A DNA stretch of 64,000 nt, taken from the NCBI RefSeq assembly GCF_036240795.1, contig NZ_CP108454.1:1054001-1118000 (forward strand), written 5' to 3'. The translations under genes and the position numbers were made by a program. The number at the start of each line of letters is the position of its first letter. Position 1 is the first letter of the stretch. The notes below the pieces were generated by a model, which was not told the DNA's origin, ran no database searches, and saw only the letters and a program-made list of their open reading frames with translations. This DNA comes from Streptomyces sp. NBC_01268. GTDB lineage: Bacteria; Actinomycetota; Actinomycetes; Streptomycetales; Streptomycetaceae. Of the stretch, positions 10,854-19,296 are shown in pieces.

Positions 10854-12392
10854 TCAGGCGGCAGGGGCGGGGGCAGCGGCGGCCGATGCCTCCGCCGCCG
10901 TGGCGCCGGTGCCGTCGGCCGGGTTCAGGGCGGCGCGGACGACGCACAACACCCGGAAGCCGGAACGGCCGTGATCGGTGCTGGGGCGGATGACACCGCC
11001 GATGAGCAGGGCGCGGATCATGCGGCCGGCGTCCGGGAGGGTCCTGCCGGTGAGCCGGACGACGTCGGTGAGCCCGAAGTCCCGCGCGGCGGCGGCGTCC
11101 TGGGCGGCGCAGAGCGTGGTGAGCAGGTTCCGCTGCTCCGGCGGGAGGGCGGCGAGGGTGCGGGCGACGCGGTCGCGCAGGCGGGAGCCGCTGTGTCCGT
11201 CGGCGAGGTGGTCGAGGACGGCGGCGGGGTCGGTCTCGACGATGCCGCGCAGGGTGGGCAGGTCGCAGACCCCGAGCCAGGAGGCCGCGGCGGCGAGCGC
11301 GAGGGGGTGCCCGTCGAGGCGGTGGGCGATCCAGGCGGTGTGGGCCAGGGTCTGCTCGTCGGGGAGGAGTTCGGGCCGCATCCGGCGGAGCCGGGCGAGG
11401 AGGAACCGTACGGCGGGCGCGTCCACCCCGGTGCCGGGGGCCTCGGGGCCCGCCGGGAGGGGGGCGTCCAGCGGGGAGAGGAGGAAGAGGCGCTCGCCGG
11501 GCACGTCCCAGGGGGTGTCGGCGGTGAGCAGGAAGCGCAGGCCGGGGAGTTCGCGGCGGAGCCGCGTCAGGCGGGAGAAGTCGAGCCGGGCGGTGTCGAC
11601 ACCGTCCAGGACCAGCAGCGCCTCACGGTCGCCGAGCGCGGCGGCGAGGGCGAGGGGCGGCAGTTCGCCGGAGGAGGGGGAGGAAGCGGCGGAGGCGGTG
11701 GGCGCGGCGGCCCCGGGTCTGTGCCCGTCCGCGGAGCCGTACGGGTCGGCGACGGGCCACGTCGCGGACGCTCCGCCCCCGTGCGGACGGCCCGCGTCCG
11801 CGGACGTTCCGGCGCCCTGGAGATAGGCGGCGCAGTCGGCGACGAGGGCGGCGAGGGGAGCCTCGTCGGCCGGCGGCAGGCAGTCGGTGACGGCGCCGGG
11901 GGCGGTGTGCCAGAGGACGGGGAAGCCGCTCGTGTGCAGGCGGGCGGCGGTCTCCAGGGCGAGGCGGGTCTTGCCGACGCCGCTCAGGCCCACGACGGTG
12001 ACGAGTCGTTCGGCGCCGGAGCGCAGTTCCTCGGCGAGGATCGCGGCCTCGGCGTCCCGGCCGATCAGCGGGTGCAGCGGGACGGGCGGGGCGCAGCGTT
12101 CCGGGAGGAGGTACCGGCCGGCGCCGCCCTGGTGGCCGCGGGAGACGGACTCCTCCAGGGCGGTGCGGGCCCGGGGGCCGAGGCGGAGCGCGTCGGCTAT
12201 CAGCCGGATCGTGTCCGCGCGGGGCCGCAGGGCCTTCCCCTTCTCCAGGTCGCGGATGGCGCGGACGCTGATGGTGGAGAGGTCGGCCAGTTCGCGCTGG
12301 GTGAGGCCGATACGGCGGCGGTGTCCGCGGATGAGGGTGCCCAGTGCGGCGGTGGCCGTCGGCGCGTCCTCAGGAGAGAGACTGGTCGTCAT
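10854..12392 (-). CDS. XRE-family regulator with NB-ARC-type ATPase domain
   Basis: The 512-residue putative transcription factor has an N-terminal helix-turn-helix of the Cro/CI type near residues 15-75 (LTQRELADLSTISVRAIRDLEKG). An STAND/NB-ARC ATPase module follows, with Walker A VVGLSGVGKTRLA near 130. Walker B is LLVLDGVDTA, roughly residues 250-260. A winged-helix-like C-terminal part lies beyond it. A low-complexity Pro/Ala/Gly linker interrupts the ATPase near 205-245. No TPR array is evident, so the protein is shorter than typical LAL or SARP-ATPase regulators. The gene lies immediately upstream of the NRPS genes on the same strand and is the likely pathway-specific regulator. ATG 12392 is preceded by GGGAG; a start at 12485 is possible but lacks a convincing site. 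Confidence 0.8.
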   Translation of the reverse strand: MTTSLSPEDAPTATAALGTLIRGHRRRIGLTQRELADLSTISVRAIRDLEKGKALRPRADTIRLIADALRLGPRARTALEESVSRGHQGGAGRYLLPERCAPPVPLHPLIGRDAEAAILAEELRSGAERLVTVVGLSGVGKTRLALETAARLHTSGFPVLWHTAPGAVTDCLPPADEAPLAALVADCAAYLQGAGTSADAGRPHGGGASATWPVADPYGSADGHRPGAAAPTASAASSPSSGELPPLALAAALGDREALLVLDGVDTARLDFSRLTRLRRELPGLRFLLTADTPWDVPGERLFLLSPLDAPLPAGPEAPGTGVDAPAVRFLLARLRRMRPELLPDEQTLAHTAWIAHRLDGHPLALAAAASWLGVCDLPTLRGIVETDPAAVLDHLADGHSGSRLRDRVARTLAALPPEQRNLLTTLCAAQDAAAARDFGLTDVVRLTGRTLPDAGRMIRALLIGGVIRPSTDHGRSGFRVLCVVRAALNPADGTGATAAEASAAAAPAPAA

Positions 12393-12498
12393 GGAGAGCT
12401 CCCGCTGGTCAGGTGGGGGCGAGGGCCGGAAAGCGGCCAGGTCAGGCCTGCTTTCGGCGGTGTCTCGCCGAGTGCTGGGAACCATCCTCCGAATCCCC

Positions 12499-12527
12499 CT
12501 ATCCGGGGGGCATCCCGCCGCTAACCG
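12499..12527 (-). promoter_or_regulatory. Minus-strand heptamers upstream of the XRE-ATPase gene
   Basis: On the minus strand, CGGTTAG (12527-12521) and CGGATAG (12505-12499) are spaced by 22 bp, twice 11. They resemble the GTGATAG heptamers on the opposite strand a few bases away. They point towards the XRE-ATPase gene, whose start is at 12392. The set may be an operator for an SARP- or XRE-type protein; this is inference from spacing and motif alone. Confidence 0.4.
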
Positions 12528-12563
12528 GCATCGGGGGCGGGTCGGGCGTCCGGGACGCCTCCC

Positions 12564-12641
12564 GTGATAGCGCGGCGGCGCCGGGGATAGCGATGCCGGG
12601 GCCGTGATAGGGGGAGCGGTCCGGTGATAGCGGGGTGATAA
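12564..12641 (+). promoter_or_regulatory. Iterated GTGATAG heptamers upstream of the secreted peptide gene
   Basis: Five heptamers lie in direct orientation: GTGATAG at 12564, GGGATAG at 12584, GTGATAG at 12604 and 12624, and GTGATAA at 12635. The first four are exactly 20 bp apart and the last pair 11 bp apart. SARP-family activators bind direct heptamer repeats spaced by 11 or 22 bp, so the last pair fits that pattern. The array covers a good part of the 333-base gene-free gap 12393-12725. The remainder of the gap shows only the opposed heptamers near 12.5 kb. Confidence 0.6.
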
Positions 12642-12725
12642 GGCTGCGGCCGGTGCGGTGAATCCGCTCGTTCCTAAGTTGGTGGTCAGAAGGAAACGCC
12701 AGCCCCGAACGAGACGGAGAATCCG

Positions 12726-12989
12726 ATGTCGAAGACCGCCGCCACCACCCGTACCGCCCTCCGCGCCGCCGTCACTTCCGCGCTGATCGTCCTGGTGACG
12801 GGCGCCGGCCTGCAGACCAGCTGGGCCGACGAGCCGGTCCCGGCGACGGGCACCCCGGGGACCGCCGCCACCGCCACCTCCACCACCCCCGAGGGCTGCG
12901 TCCCGGCCGGCACGGGCACCGGGACCACGGGCACGGGCACCACCGGCACCGGCACCCCCACCTGCACCGACAACAACCCCTGGGACTGA
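12726..12989 (+). CDS. Small secreted Gly/Thr-rich peptide of unknown function
   Basis: The 87-residue protein is not recognised as any family. Residues 1-34 form a clear Sec signal: positive N-terminus, hydrophobic core (LIVLVTGAGL) and a probable cut after TSWA. The predicted mature chain has about 53 residues. It is rich in Gly, Thr and Pro, with a GTGTGTTGTGTTGTGTP tail and only two Cys (EGCVP and PTCTD), which could form one disulfide bridge. It ends NNPWD. The ATG follows GGAG by 6 bases. It is flanked by two ATPase-type regulators and preceded by iterated heptamers, so it is probably tightly regulated. A signal or matrix peptide is possible; a role in the NRPS pathway is not shown. Confidence 0.75.
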   Translation: MSKTAATTRTALRAAVTSALIVLVTGAGLQTSWADEPVPATGTPGTAATATSTTPEGCVPAGTGTGTTGTGTTGTGTPTCTDNNPWD

Positions 12990-13031
12990 CCTGCCCCGTC
13001 CCTCCCCGTACGACGAGGGGGCGTCCGCGCC

Positions 13032-16000
13032 TCAGCAGGCGCCGAGCAGTCGCTCCGCCTCCGTGAGTTCCCGGGCCATGCGCCGGTCCCGGAAGACCTC
13101 GACCGCCGGGGTGAGCAGTTCCCGTGAGCGTCCCGGCTCCGTCGTCAGGAGCCGTGCGAGGTCCAGGCGCGCGAGTGCGCCGCCGCCGAAATCCATGATC
13201 TGTTCCCGCGCCGACACGGCGCGGTCGAAGAAGTCCCGGGCCCGGTCCGGACGTCCCATCACGGTGAAGGCGTGGCCGAGGTCCCGCAGCAGGTGTCCTT
13301 CGCCGATGGCGTCGCCGGAGTCCCGGCAGAGTTCCAGCACTTCGGTGAAGGTGAGGACCGCCAGGTCGCTCCGGCCCTGTTCGAGGAGGAGCTGACCGAC
13401 CCGGCGCAGGGTGCGTGCCCGGCCGCCGGTGTAGCCGATGCCCTCGTAGATGTCGAGCGCCTCGTCGAGCTGGCGCTGCGCGGTGTCGGTCTCGCCCTGG
13501 CGCATGCGGATGTGGGCGCTCTGGGTGAGGACGATCGCCCGCCCGACGACGTCCCCGGCGCGGTCGAAGTCGGCGAGGGAGCGCCCGTAGAGCTCCAGTG
13601 CGGCGGCGTCGTCGCCGCCGGTGCGCGCGATGAGCGCCATGTCGCGGCGGCAGAGGGCCTCGCCCATGGGTTCGTCGAGGGCCTGGAAGACGTCGAGCGC
13701 CGAGTTCAGGGCCTGGCGCGCGGTGTCGTACTGGTTGCGGCTCATGTAGAGCGAGCCGAGCGAGGCGCGGACCGCGGCGGTGCCGCGCAGGTTTCCGGCC
13801 TTGCGGACGGCGGCGAGGGCGATGTGGTGGGTCCGCTCCCACAGGTCGTAGTGACCCCGCACCTCGAACAGGGTGACGAGCGAGGTCGCGAGGTCCCAGC
13901 TGAGGTCGTGGAGACCCTCCTCCGCTGCGTGCTCGACCATGCCGCAGAGGGCGCCCTGTTCGGCGTCGAGCCAGGCGAGCGGGTCGGCGAGCGCCTCGTC
14001 GGTGTAGGCGGCCGGGGGTTCCCAGCGGGGCGCGTCGCCGTGCAGGACGGTGAAGTCGCCCCCGTACACCTTGCGGTGGGCCTGCTGGGCGAGGTGCATC
14101 CAGCCGCCGGCCATGCGGGCGAAGGCGGCCTTCCGCTCCTCGGGCGGGTGCTGGACGGCGAGCTGCTCGCGGGCGTAGACCCGGATGATCTCGTGGAAGC
14201 GGTAGCGGAAGCCGCCGGTCTCCATGCCGGCGACGTCGAGCATCTGCACGTCGACGAGGGGTTCGAGGAGGTCCGAGGGGAAGGGCCTGCGGTCGTCGAG
14301 GAGGGCTCCGGCGAGCCAGCTCGGCAGGGTCGGCGCCTGGGCCATGCTGAGGAGCCGCAGCAGTCCCCGGTCGCCGGGCGCGAGTCCCTCGTAGGTGAGG
14401 GAGAGGCTGGCGCGCATCGTCATTTCACCGTGTGCGAGTTCGTCAAGTCGGTGCCGTTCGTTGGCGAGCCGGTGGACCATGGACGCCAAAGTCCAGTGGG
14501 GCCGGGCGGCGAGCCGGGCGGCGACGATGCGCAGGGCGAGCGGGAGCCGCCCGACGGTGCGGACGAGGGCTTCGGCGGCGGCGGCCTCGCCGGTGACGCG
14601 GTCCTCGCCGATGATGCGGGAGAGCAGTTCCAGCGCGCGGTCCTCGTCGAGCACGTCGAGTTCGACGCGGTGGGCGCCGGGCAGCGCGGTGAGCCGGGCG
14701 CGGCTGGTGACCAGGACGGCGCAGCCCCGGCTGCCGGGGAGCAGCGGGAGGACCTGGCCTTCGCCGGCGGCGTCGTCGAGGACGACGAGGACGCGGCGGG
14801 AGGCGAGCCGGGTGCGGTACATCTCGGCGCGCTCGTCGAGGGATTCGGGGATGAGCTGGCCGGGGATGCCGAGGGCGCGCAGGAAGCGTCCGAGGACCTC
14901 GACGGGGGTGGCGGGGGCGCTGGTGGTGCCGCGCAGGTCGCAGTAGAGCTGTCCGTCGGGGAAGCCGGTCTCGGCGAGGGCGTGGGCGACGTGTACGGCC
15001 AGGGTGGACTTGCCGGTGCCGGGCTTGCCGGTGATGGCGGCGAGCGGGACGGTGCCGCGTCCGTCGCTGCCGGCGAGGGCCCTGCCCAGGGCGGCGAGGC
15101 GCTGTCCGTCGGCGACGAAGTCGGCGATGTCGGCGGGCAGCTGGTGCGGGACGGTGTCCTGACGAATCGTTTCGGCAGCGGGCGTCGCAGGGGTCTCGGC
15201 GGACGTCGGGGGCTGCTCAGGGCGCGCTTCGGGTGCCGCGTCGACGGGTCTCGCGGCGGGTCTCGCGGTGGGTCTCGCGCCGGGTACGGCGGGAGACCCG
15301 GCGGCGTCCGGCGGCGGCAGCTCGCCCGCGAGGATGGCGGCTTCGAGGTCGCGGAGTTCGCGGCTGGGTTCGAGGCCGAGTTCCTCGGCGAGGTAGCGGC
15401 GGGCGGTGCGGAAGGCCTCGAGGGCCTCGGCCTGGCGTCCGGACCAGTAGAGGGCCTGGATGAGCTGCCCGTGCAGCTTCTCGCGGAGGGGGTGTTCATG
15501 GGTGAGCCGCTGGAGTTCGCCCACGAGCCGGTCATGGCGGCCGAGTTCGAGCTCGATGCGGATGCGGAGCTCGACGGCGGCGAGGCGCTCCTCGTTGAGC
15601 TGCCGGGCCTTGTTGGCGAGCGGGCCGCTGTCGAGTCCGGTGAGGCATTCGCCCTGCCAGAGGGTGACGGCCGATCTCAGCAGGCCGACGGCCTCTTCGG
15701 CGTCTCCGCTCTCGCGCAGTGCGCGGGCGCGCTGGACGAGGCTGGTGAAGAGGGCGGCGTCGACGTTCCCGGCACCGGTGTGCAGCACGTAGCCGGGGGG
15801 CCGGGTCACCAGGGTGACCTCGCCCTCGGCGCCGGCGAGCAGCTTGCGCAGCCGGGACACGCAGATCTGCACCTGGGTGCGGGCGGTCTCCGGGGGGTTG
15901 TCCTCCCAGATGAGGTCCACGAGCTGGCTGGTGCTCACCACCCGGTTGCTCTCCAGGAGCAGCGCGGCGAGGATCACCTCCTGCCGGCCCGGCGGGACGC

Positions 16001-16109
16001 GCAGCGGCCCGCCGGCTCCCTGGACCTGGAGGGGCCCCAGCACCCGGAAGGTCAGGCGCGGCCCGCCCTGGACGTCCTCGTCCGCTAACCCACCGGCGGC
16101 AGCAGCCAC
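13032..16109 (-). CDS. AfsR-like SARP regulator with NB-ARC ATPase and TPR domains
   Basis: The 1025-residue protein has the AfsR architecture. Residues ~15-110 form an OmpR-like winged helix (LRVPPGRQEVILAALLL...), and ~110-265 the bacterial transcriptional activation (BTAD) helices. A Pro/Ala-rich linker with PTARPAARPV-type repeats follows. The NB-ARC ATPase begins near residue 355 with Walker A ITGKPGTGKST and Walker B RRVLVVLDDAAGE. The C-terminal third carries TPR helices. Such proteins activate secondary metabolism by binding direct heptamer repeats. The GTG at 16109 follows GGGGGA. Codon 8 (16088-16086) is TTA, so translation would depend on the rare BldA tRNA. The gene is convergent with the small peptide gene. 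Homology to AfsR is clear, orthology is not claimed. Confidence 0.9.
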   Translation of the reverse strand: MAAAAGGLADEDVQGGPRLTFRVLGPLQVQGAGGPLRVPPGRQEVILAALLLESNRVVSTSQLVDLIWEDNPPETARTQVQICVSRLRKLLAGAEGEVTLVTRPPGYVLHTGAGNVDAALFTSLVQRARALRESGDAEEAVGLLRSAVTLWQGECLTGLDSGPLANKARQLNEERLAAVELRIRIELELGRHDRLVGELQRLTHEHPLREKLHGQLIQALYWSGRQAEALEAFRTARRYLAEELGLEPSRELRDLEAAILAGELPPPDAAGSPAVPGARPTARPAARPVDAAPEARPEQPPTSAETPATPAAETIRQDTVPHQLPADIADFVADGQRLAALGRALAGSDGRGTVPLAAITGKPGTGKSTLAVHVAHALAETGFPDGQLYCDLRGTTSAPATPVEVLGRFLRALGIPGQLIPESLDERAEMYRTRLASRRVLVVLDDAAGEGQVLPLLPGSRGCAVLVTSRARLTALPGAHRVELDVLDEDRALELLSRIIGEDRVTGEAAAAEALVRTVGRLPLALRIVAARLAARPHWTLASMVHRLANERHRLDELAHGEMTMRASLSLTYEGLAPGDRGLLRLLSMAQAPTLPSWLAGALLDDRRPFPSDLLEPLVDVQMLDVAGMETGGFRYRFHEIIRVYAREQLAVQHPPEERKAAFARMAGGWMHLAQQAHRKVYGGDFTVLHGDAPRWEPPAAYTDEALADPLAWLDAEQGALCGMVEHAAEEGLHDLSWDLATSLVTLFEVRGHYDLWERTHHIALAAVRKAGNLRGTAAVRASLGSLYMSRNQYDTARQALNSALDVFQALDEPMGEALCRRDMALIARTGGDDAAALELYGRSLADFDRAGDVVGRAIVLTQSAHIRMRQGETDTAQRQLDEALDIYEGIGYTGGRARTLRRVGQLLLEQGRSDLAVLTFTEVLELCRDSGDAIGEGHLLRDLGHAFTVMGRPDRARDFFDRAVSAREQIMDFGGGALARLDLARLLTTEPGRSRELLTPAVEVFRDRRMARELTEAERLLGAC

Positions 16110-16238
16110 TGATCCCCCACCCAAACAAGAAGAGTCGACTCGCCAGGACCAATCCCGGCCACGCCGGGATGTCAGGCTCAAGTGAGGACAGTCTCCACAT
16201 CTCTTCCCGCCCTGTCCATGCCGTGAAGATCCCGGCCG

Positions 16239-16256
16239 GGGATAGGGAGGCGATAA
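16239..16256 (+). promoter_or_regulatory. Paired heptamers GGGATAG-N4-GCGATAA
   Basis: Two heptamers 11 bp apart, GGGATAG (16239-16245) and GCGATAA (16250-16256), lie on the plus strand between the divergent SARP and SnoaL-like genes. They resemble the pair at 12624-12641 in both sequence and spacing. An AfsR/SARP protein encoded next door is the obvious candidate ligand, allowing autoregulation and activation of the plus-strand gene. This is inference. Confidence 0.5.
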
Positions 16257-16314
16257 CGCGAAGTTGGGAAGGCGCCGCAGAATCCTGGAGCGAGAGTGAA
16301 GGGGGTTGGCACCG

Positions 16315-16734
16315 TTGAACAGCCATGACGACACGAGCACCGTGTGGGCCGACGGAACGGGGGCGGTGGATCTGGTGACCGCCGCGGGGATCGACCACGT
16401 GCGGCTGGTCTACGACTACCTCGACGCGGGTGATCTGGACGGCTGCGCGTCCTTGTTGCACGACGCCGTGGTCTTCGAGCTGCCGGGTCTGCCGCCGGCC
16501 CGGGGCCGCAGCGAGGCGGTGCGGGCGCACGTGGGGCACGTGCTGCCGACGGCCCGCCACGAGGTGGAGCAGCTGGTGGCGCGGGACCGCACGGTGATCG
16601 CCACGGGCCGCCGGGTCCCGGCGCCGACGGCCGCCGCGCCGGGACCGGTGGACCACCGCTTCGTCGACGTGTTCACCATCGCCCCGGACGGGATGGTCCG
16701 CACCTGCGTGCGCTACTACCACGCGACCCCCTGA
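16315..16734 (+). CDS. SnoaL-like (NTF2-fold) protein
   Basis: The protein of about 139 residues has the cone-shaped NTF2/SnoaL fold pattern: an N-terminal helix (VRLVYDYLDAGDLDGCASLL), then VVFELPGLPPARGR, and C-terminal strands ending VRTCVRYYH. Family members include polyketide cyclases, ketosteroid isomerase-like enzymes and many proteins without known substrate. The substrate cannot be told here. I chose the TTG at 16315 because AAGGGGG lies 9 bases upstream; TTG 16306 in the same frame overlaps that site. The gene is divergent from the SARP regulator and has SARP-type heptamers about 60 bases upstream of its start. Confidence 0.7.
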   Translation: MNSHDDTSTVWADGTGAVDLVTAAGIDHVRLVYDYLDAGDLDGCASLLHDAVVFELPGLPPARGRSEAVRAHVGHVLPTARHEVEQLVARDRTVIATGRRVPAPTAAAPGPVDHRFVDVFTIAPDGMVRTCVRYYHATP

Positions 16735-16882
16735 CCGGAGCATCGGGCTCCGCTTCCGGTTGGCCTCCACTTGGACCCTACAGGGGGTCAGGACGACAGG
16801 AATCATCGGGCAATTGGAAACTTTCCTGTCGCTCCGGATGCCAATCCGGTCACACAAGTTCCGAAATGATCAAAGACGCCTC

Positions 16883-16888
16883 TATAGT
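16883..16888 (+). promoter_or_regulatory. Possible -10 hexamer of the conservon operon
   Basis: TATAGT lies 47 bases upstream of the first conservon gene in an unusually AT-rich stretch for this DNA. A weak -35 candidate (TTCCGA) is 18 bases further upstream. Only the -10 match is good, so the assignment is tentative. Confidence 0.35.
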
Positions 16889-16934
16889 GCGGTCGTCCCC
16901 GCACCTCCCCCGCCTGCTCTTGAGAGTCCGGTTG

Positions 16935-18545
16935 ATGTCGGCGTCACCCAGCCCGTTCCGTCCCGCCCTGACCGCCTCGCTGCTGACCGCCGCCGCGGGC
17001 GGCGCGCTCACCGTCGCCGCGGTCACCGCGGCGCCGGCCGACGTGCGCTCCCCGATCGCCTGGTTCGCGGCGTGCGGCGTCCTCCTCCTGTCCGCGGCCT
17101 CGTTCGCGGTCACCTGGTACGCGCGCGCCCTGCGGGCCCTGACCAAGCGGGCCGACCGGCTCGCCGCGCAGGTCTCCTCCCAGGACGCCTACGCCGCCCA
17201 CCGCCAGGCCGCCGCCGACAGCGAGGCCGCGGCCCTGAGGGAACGTCACGAGGCCACCGCGGCCGCCGAGGCCGCCGCACACGCGGCCCGTGCCGAGGTC
17301 CTCGCCGAGCAGCACCGCACCGAGGCCGAGGAGCTCGCCCGCCGCCACCGCGCCGAGGCCGAGCGGCTCGCCACCGAGCACGCCGCCGGTGTCGCGCGCA
17401 TGGAGGAGCGGGTCCGGCGCGCCGAATCGGCCCGCTCCGCCGCCCTGGCCGCCGCGGCCAACGCGGCCGGCCGGATGCAGGCCCTGGCCACGAGCATGAT
17501 GGCCGACCTGCGGGAGATGGAGCACCGGCACGCCGACGAGGACGTGCTCGCCGACCTCCTCCACCTCGACCACCGCACCGCCCAGGCCGGCCGGCTCGCC
17601 GACTCCGTCGCCGTCCTCACCGGCGCCCGCTCCGGCCGCCGCTGGGCCCGGCCCATCGTCATGGAGTCGATCCTGCGCGGCGCCATGGGCCGCATCGCGG
17701 GCTACCAGCGGGTCCGGCTGCACTCCAGGAGCGAGGCCGCCGTCGCCGGCCACGCCGCCGAGGGCGTCATGCACGCGCTCGCCGAGATCCTCGACAACGC
17801 CGCCAACTTCTCCCCGCCCAGCGCCGAGGTCCACGTGTACGTGGAAGAGGTCCCCGCCGGTGTCGTCATCACCGTCGAGGACAGCGGTCTGACCATGAGC
17901 GACGTGCAGCTGCGGCGCGCCGAGTCCGCCGTCGACGCCACCACCCAGGACCTCGGCCGGCTCTCCGGCACCCGCCTCGGCCTGCACGTCGTCGGCCGCC
18001 TGGCCCGCAAGCACAACCTGTCCGTGTCCTTCCGGCCCTCCGCCCGCGGCGGCACCGGCGTCGTCCTGATGCTCCCCCAGGAGATCATCAGCCAGGGCGC
18101 CGAGGCGCCCGCCGCCGCGCCCCTGCCCATACCGGCGCAGCGGGCCACGCCCCCGGCCGCCCCCGCGGCCGCGGTCACTCCGGCCGCCGGGCCCGAGGCC
18201 GCTCCCGCGTCGCCCGACGAGACCGACGCGAACCCCGAGGCCGCCCCGGAGGACATCGTCCTGCCCCGCCGCAAGCGCGGGAAGACGCTCGCCGCGCACC
18301 AGGAGGCCACCCGCCCGGCCGCCGAGCGTCCGGCGCCCCGCACCGCCGACTCCCCCACCGTCTCGATCCGCTTCGGCGGCTTCCACAAGGCCGTGCGCGG
18401 CGCGGAGTCCGCCCCGTGCGAGGCCGCCCGCGAGGGCTCCGCACCCGACGACTCCGTACCCGACGGCTCGGCGCCCGACCAGGCGGCCGCCCCCGCCACG
18501 CCGCCGTCCTCGAACCACCCCCATTCGGAAGGCGATCCCCGATGA
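16935..18545 (+). CDS. cvnA: Conservon sensor ATPase (CvnA family)
   Basis: The 536-residue membrane protein is the histidine-kinase-like component of a conservon. Two transmembrane segments lie near residues 11-31 and 40-60. A long Ala/Glu/Arg-rich coiled coil follows to about 180, then a HATPase_c domain (ALAEILDNAANFSPP as N box, VEDSGLTM as G1 box, LGLHVVGRLARKH). A disordered Pro/Ala-rich tail of about 150 residues closes the protein. In Streptomyces, CvnA-D form a membrane complex resembling eukaryotic G-protein signalling. The ATG at 16935 follows GAGAG, and the next gene overlaps by 4 bases. Confidence 0.93.
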   Translation: MSASPSPFRPALTASLLTAAAGGALTVAAVTAAPADVRSPIAWFAACGVLLLSAASFAVTWYARALRALTKRADRLAAQVSSQDAYAAHRQAAADSEAAALRERHEATAAAEAAAHAARAEVLAEQHRTEAEELARRHRAEAERLATEHAAGVARMEERVRRAESARSAALAAAANAAGRMQALATSMMADLREMEHRHADEDVLADLLHLDHRTAQAGRLADSVAVLTGARSGRRWARPIVMESILRGAMGRIAGYQRVRLHSRSEAAVAGHAAEGVMHALAEILDNAANFSPPSAEVHVYVEEVPAGVVITVEDSGLTMSDVQLRRAESAVDATTQDLGRLSGTRLGLHVVGRLARKHNLSVSFRPSARGGTGVVLMLPQEIISQGAEAPAAAPLPIPAQRATPPAAPAAAVTPAAGPEAAPASPDETDANPEAAPEDIVLPRRKRGKTLAAHQEATRPAAERPAPRTADSPTVSIRFGGFHKAVRGAESAPCEAAREGSAPDDSVPDGSAPDQAAAPATPPSSNHPHSEGDPR

Positions 18546-18943
18546 CCGGCACCACCACCGACGAGAAGCTGAGCTGGCTCCTGGAGGGGCTCCTCGAACG
18601 GACCCCCGGCACCCGGCACGCCCTCGTGCTCTCCCGCGACGGCCTGAAGCTCTGCCGCACCACCGGGCTCTCCGTCGACCAGGCCGACCAGCTCGCCGCG
18701 ATCGCCGCGGGCATCCAGAGCCTGTCGCACGGCGCCTCCGTCGAGTTCGGCGACGGCACGGGCGGAGTGCGCTCCGCGATGGCCGAGTTCTACGGCGGCA
18801 TCCTCTTCATCGTCGAGGCCGGGGAGGGCGCCCACCTCGCGCTCGTCGCCGACGAGGAGGCCGACGCCGGTCTCGTCGGCCACAACATGACCGAGCTCGT
18901 CGAGCAGCTCGGCGAGCACCTCGTCGCGAGGCCGCGGGGATGA
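18542..18943 (+). CDS. cvnB: Conservon roadblock/LC7 protein (CvnB family)
   Basis: The 133-residue roadblock/LC7-domain protein resembles MglB-type regulators of small GTPases. The signature is seen in the N-terminal helix LSWLLEGLLERTPGTRHALVL, the HGASVEFGDG loop and the strand GGILFIVEAG. It probably acts as the partner or activating factor of the CvnD GTPase encoded two genes downstream. Its ATG overlaps the stop of cvnA and its own stop overlaps the next start, so the operon is translationally coupled. Confidence 0.93.
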   Translation: MTGTTTDEKLSWLLEGLLERTPGTRHALVLSRDGLKLCRTTGLSVDQADQLAAIAAGIQSLSHGASVEFGDGTGGVRSAMAEFYGGILFIVEAGEGAHLALVADEEADAGLVGHNMTELVEQLGEHLVARPRG

Positions 18944-19296
18944 GCCGCGTCAGGCCGGGTCGGGACGACTCCCCCGACCGGCTCTACACCCTGACGGGCG
19001 GGCGCAGCCGCTCCGGGTCCACCGCCTTCGACGTCGTCACGCTCGTCGTCGCCGAGAGCGACCCGGTGCCCGGCATGCAGTCGGAGCATGCGGCGATCCT
19101 GCGCATGTGCCGCTTCCCCACCGCCGTCGTGGAGGTCGCGGCGGGGCTCGGGCTGCCCGTGTCGATCACCCGGATCCTGCTGGCCGACCTGCACGACACG
19201 GGCCGGATCAGCGCGCGGCACCCCCGCCCCTCCTCGTACCGCCTTCCCGATCACGACATCCTGGAGCAGGTGCTCGTTGGACTCCGTAACCTCTGA
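18940..19296 (+). CDS. cvnC: Conservon DUF742 protein (CvnC family)
   Basis: The 118-residue DUF742 protein has its hallmark features visible: an N-terminal RLYTLTGGR motif, a central MCRFPTAVVEVAAGLGLP segment that resembles a helix-turn-helix, and LLADLHDTG. The biochemical role of this conservon component is not known in detail. It starts with ATGA overlapping cvnB, and its last 20 bases overlap the start of the GTPase gene. Confidence 0.92.
   Translation: MSRVRPGRDDSPDRLYTLTGGRSRSGSTAFDVVTLVVAESDPVPGMQSEHAAILRMCRFPTAVVEVAAGLGLPVSITRILLADLHDTGRISARHPRPSSYRLPDHDILEQVLVGLRNL

Noticed and set aside
12726..12989. AfsS homologue or lanthipeptide precursor
   Set aside because: It has a Sec signal rather than a leader, no Ser/Cys-rich core and no modification enzymes nearby, and its composition is unlike AfsS.
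16306..16734. TTG 16306 as start of the SnoaL-like gene
   Set aside because: It directly abuts the AAGGGGG site with no spacing; TTG 16315 has proper spacing.
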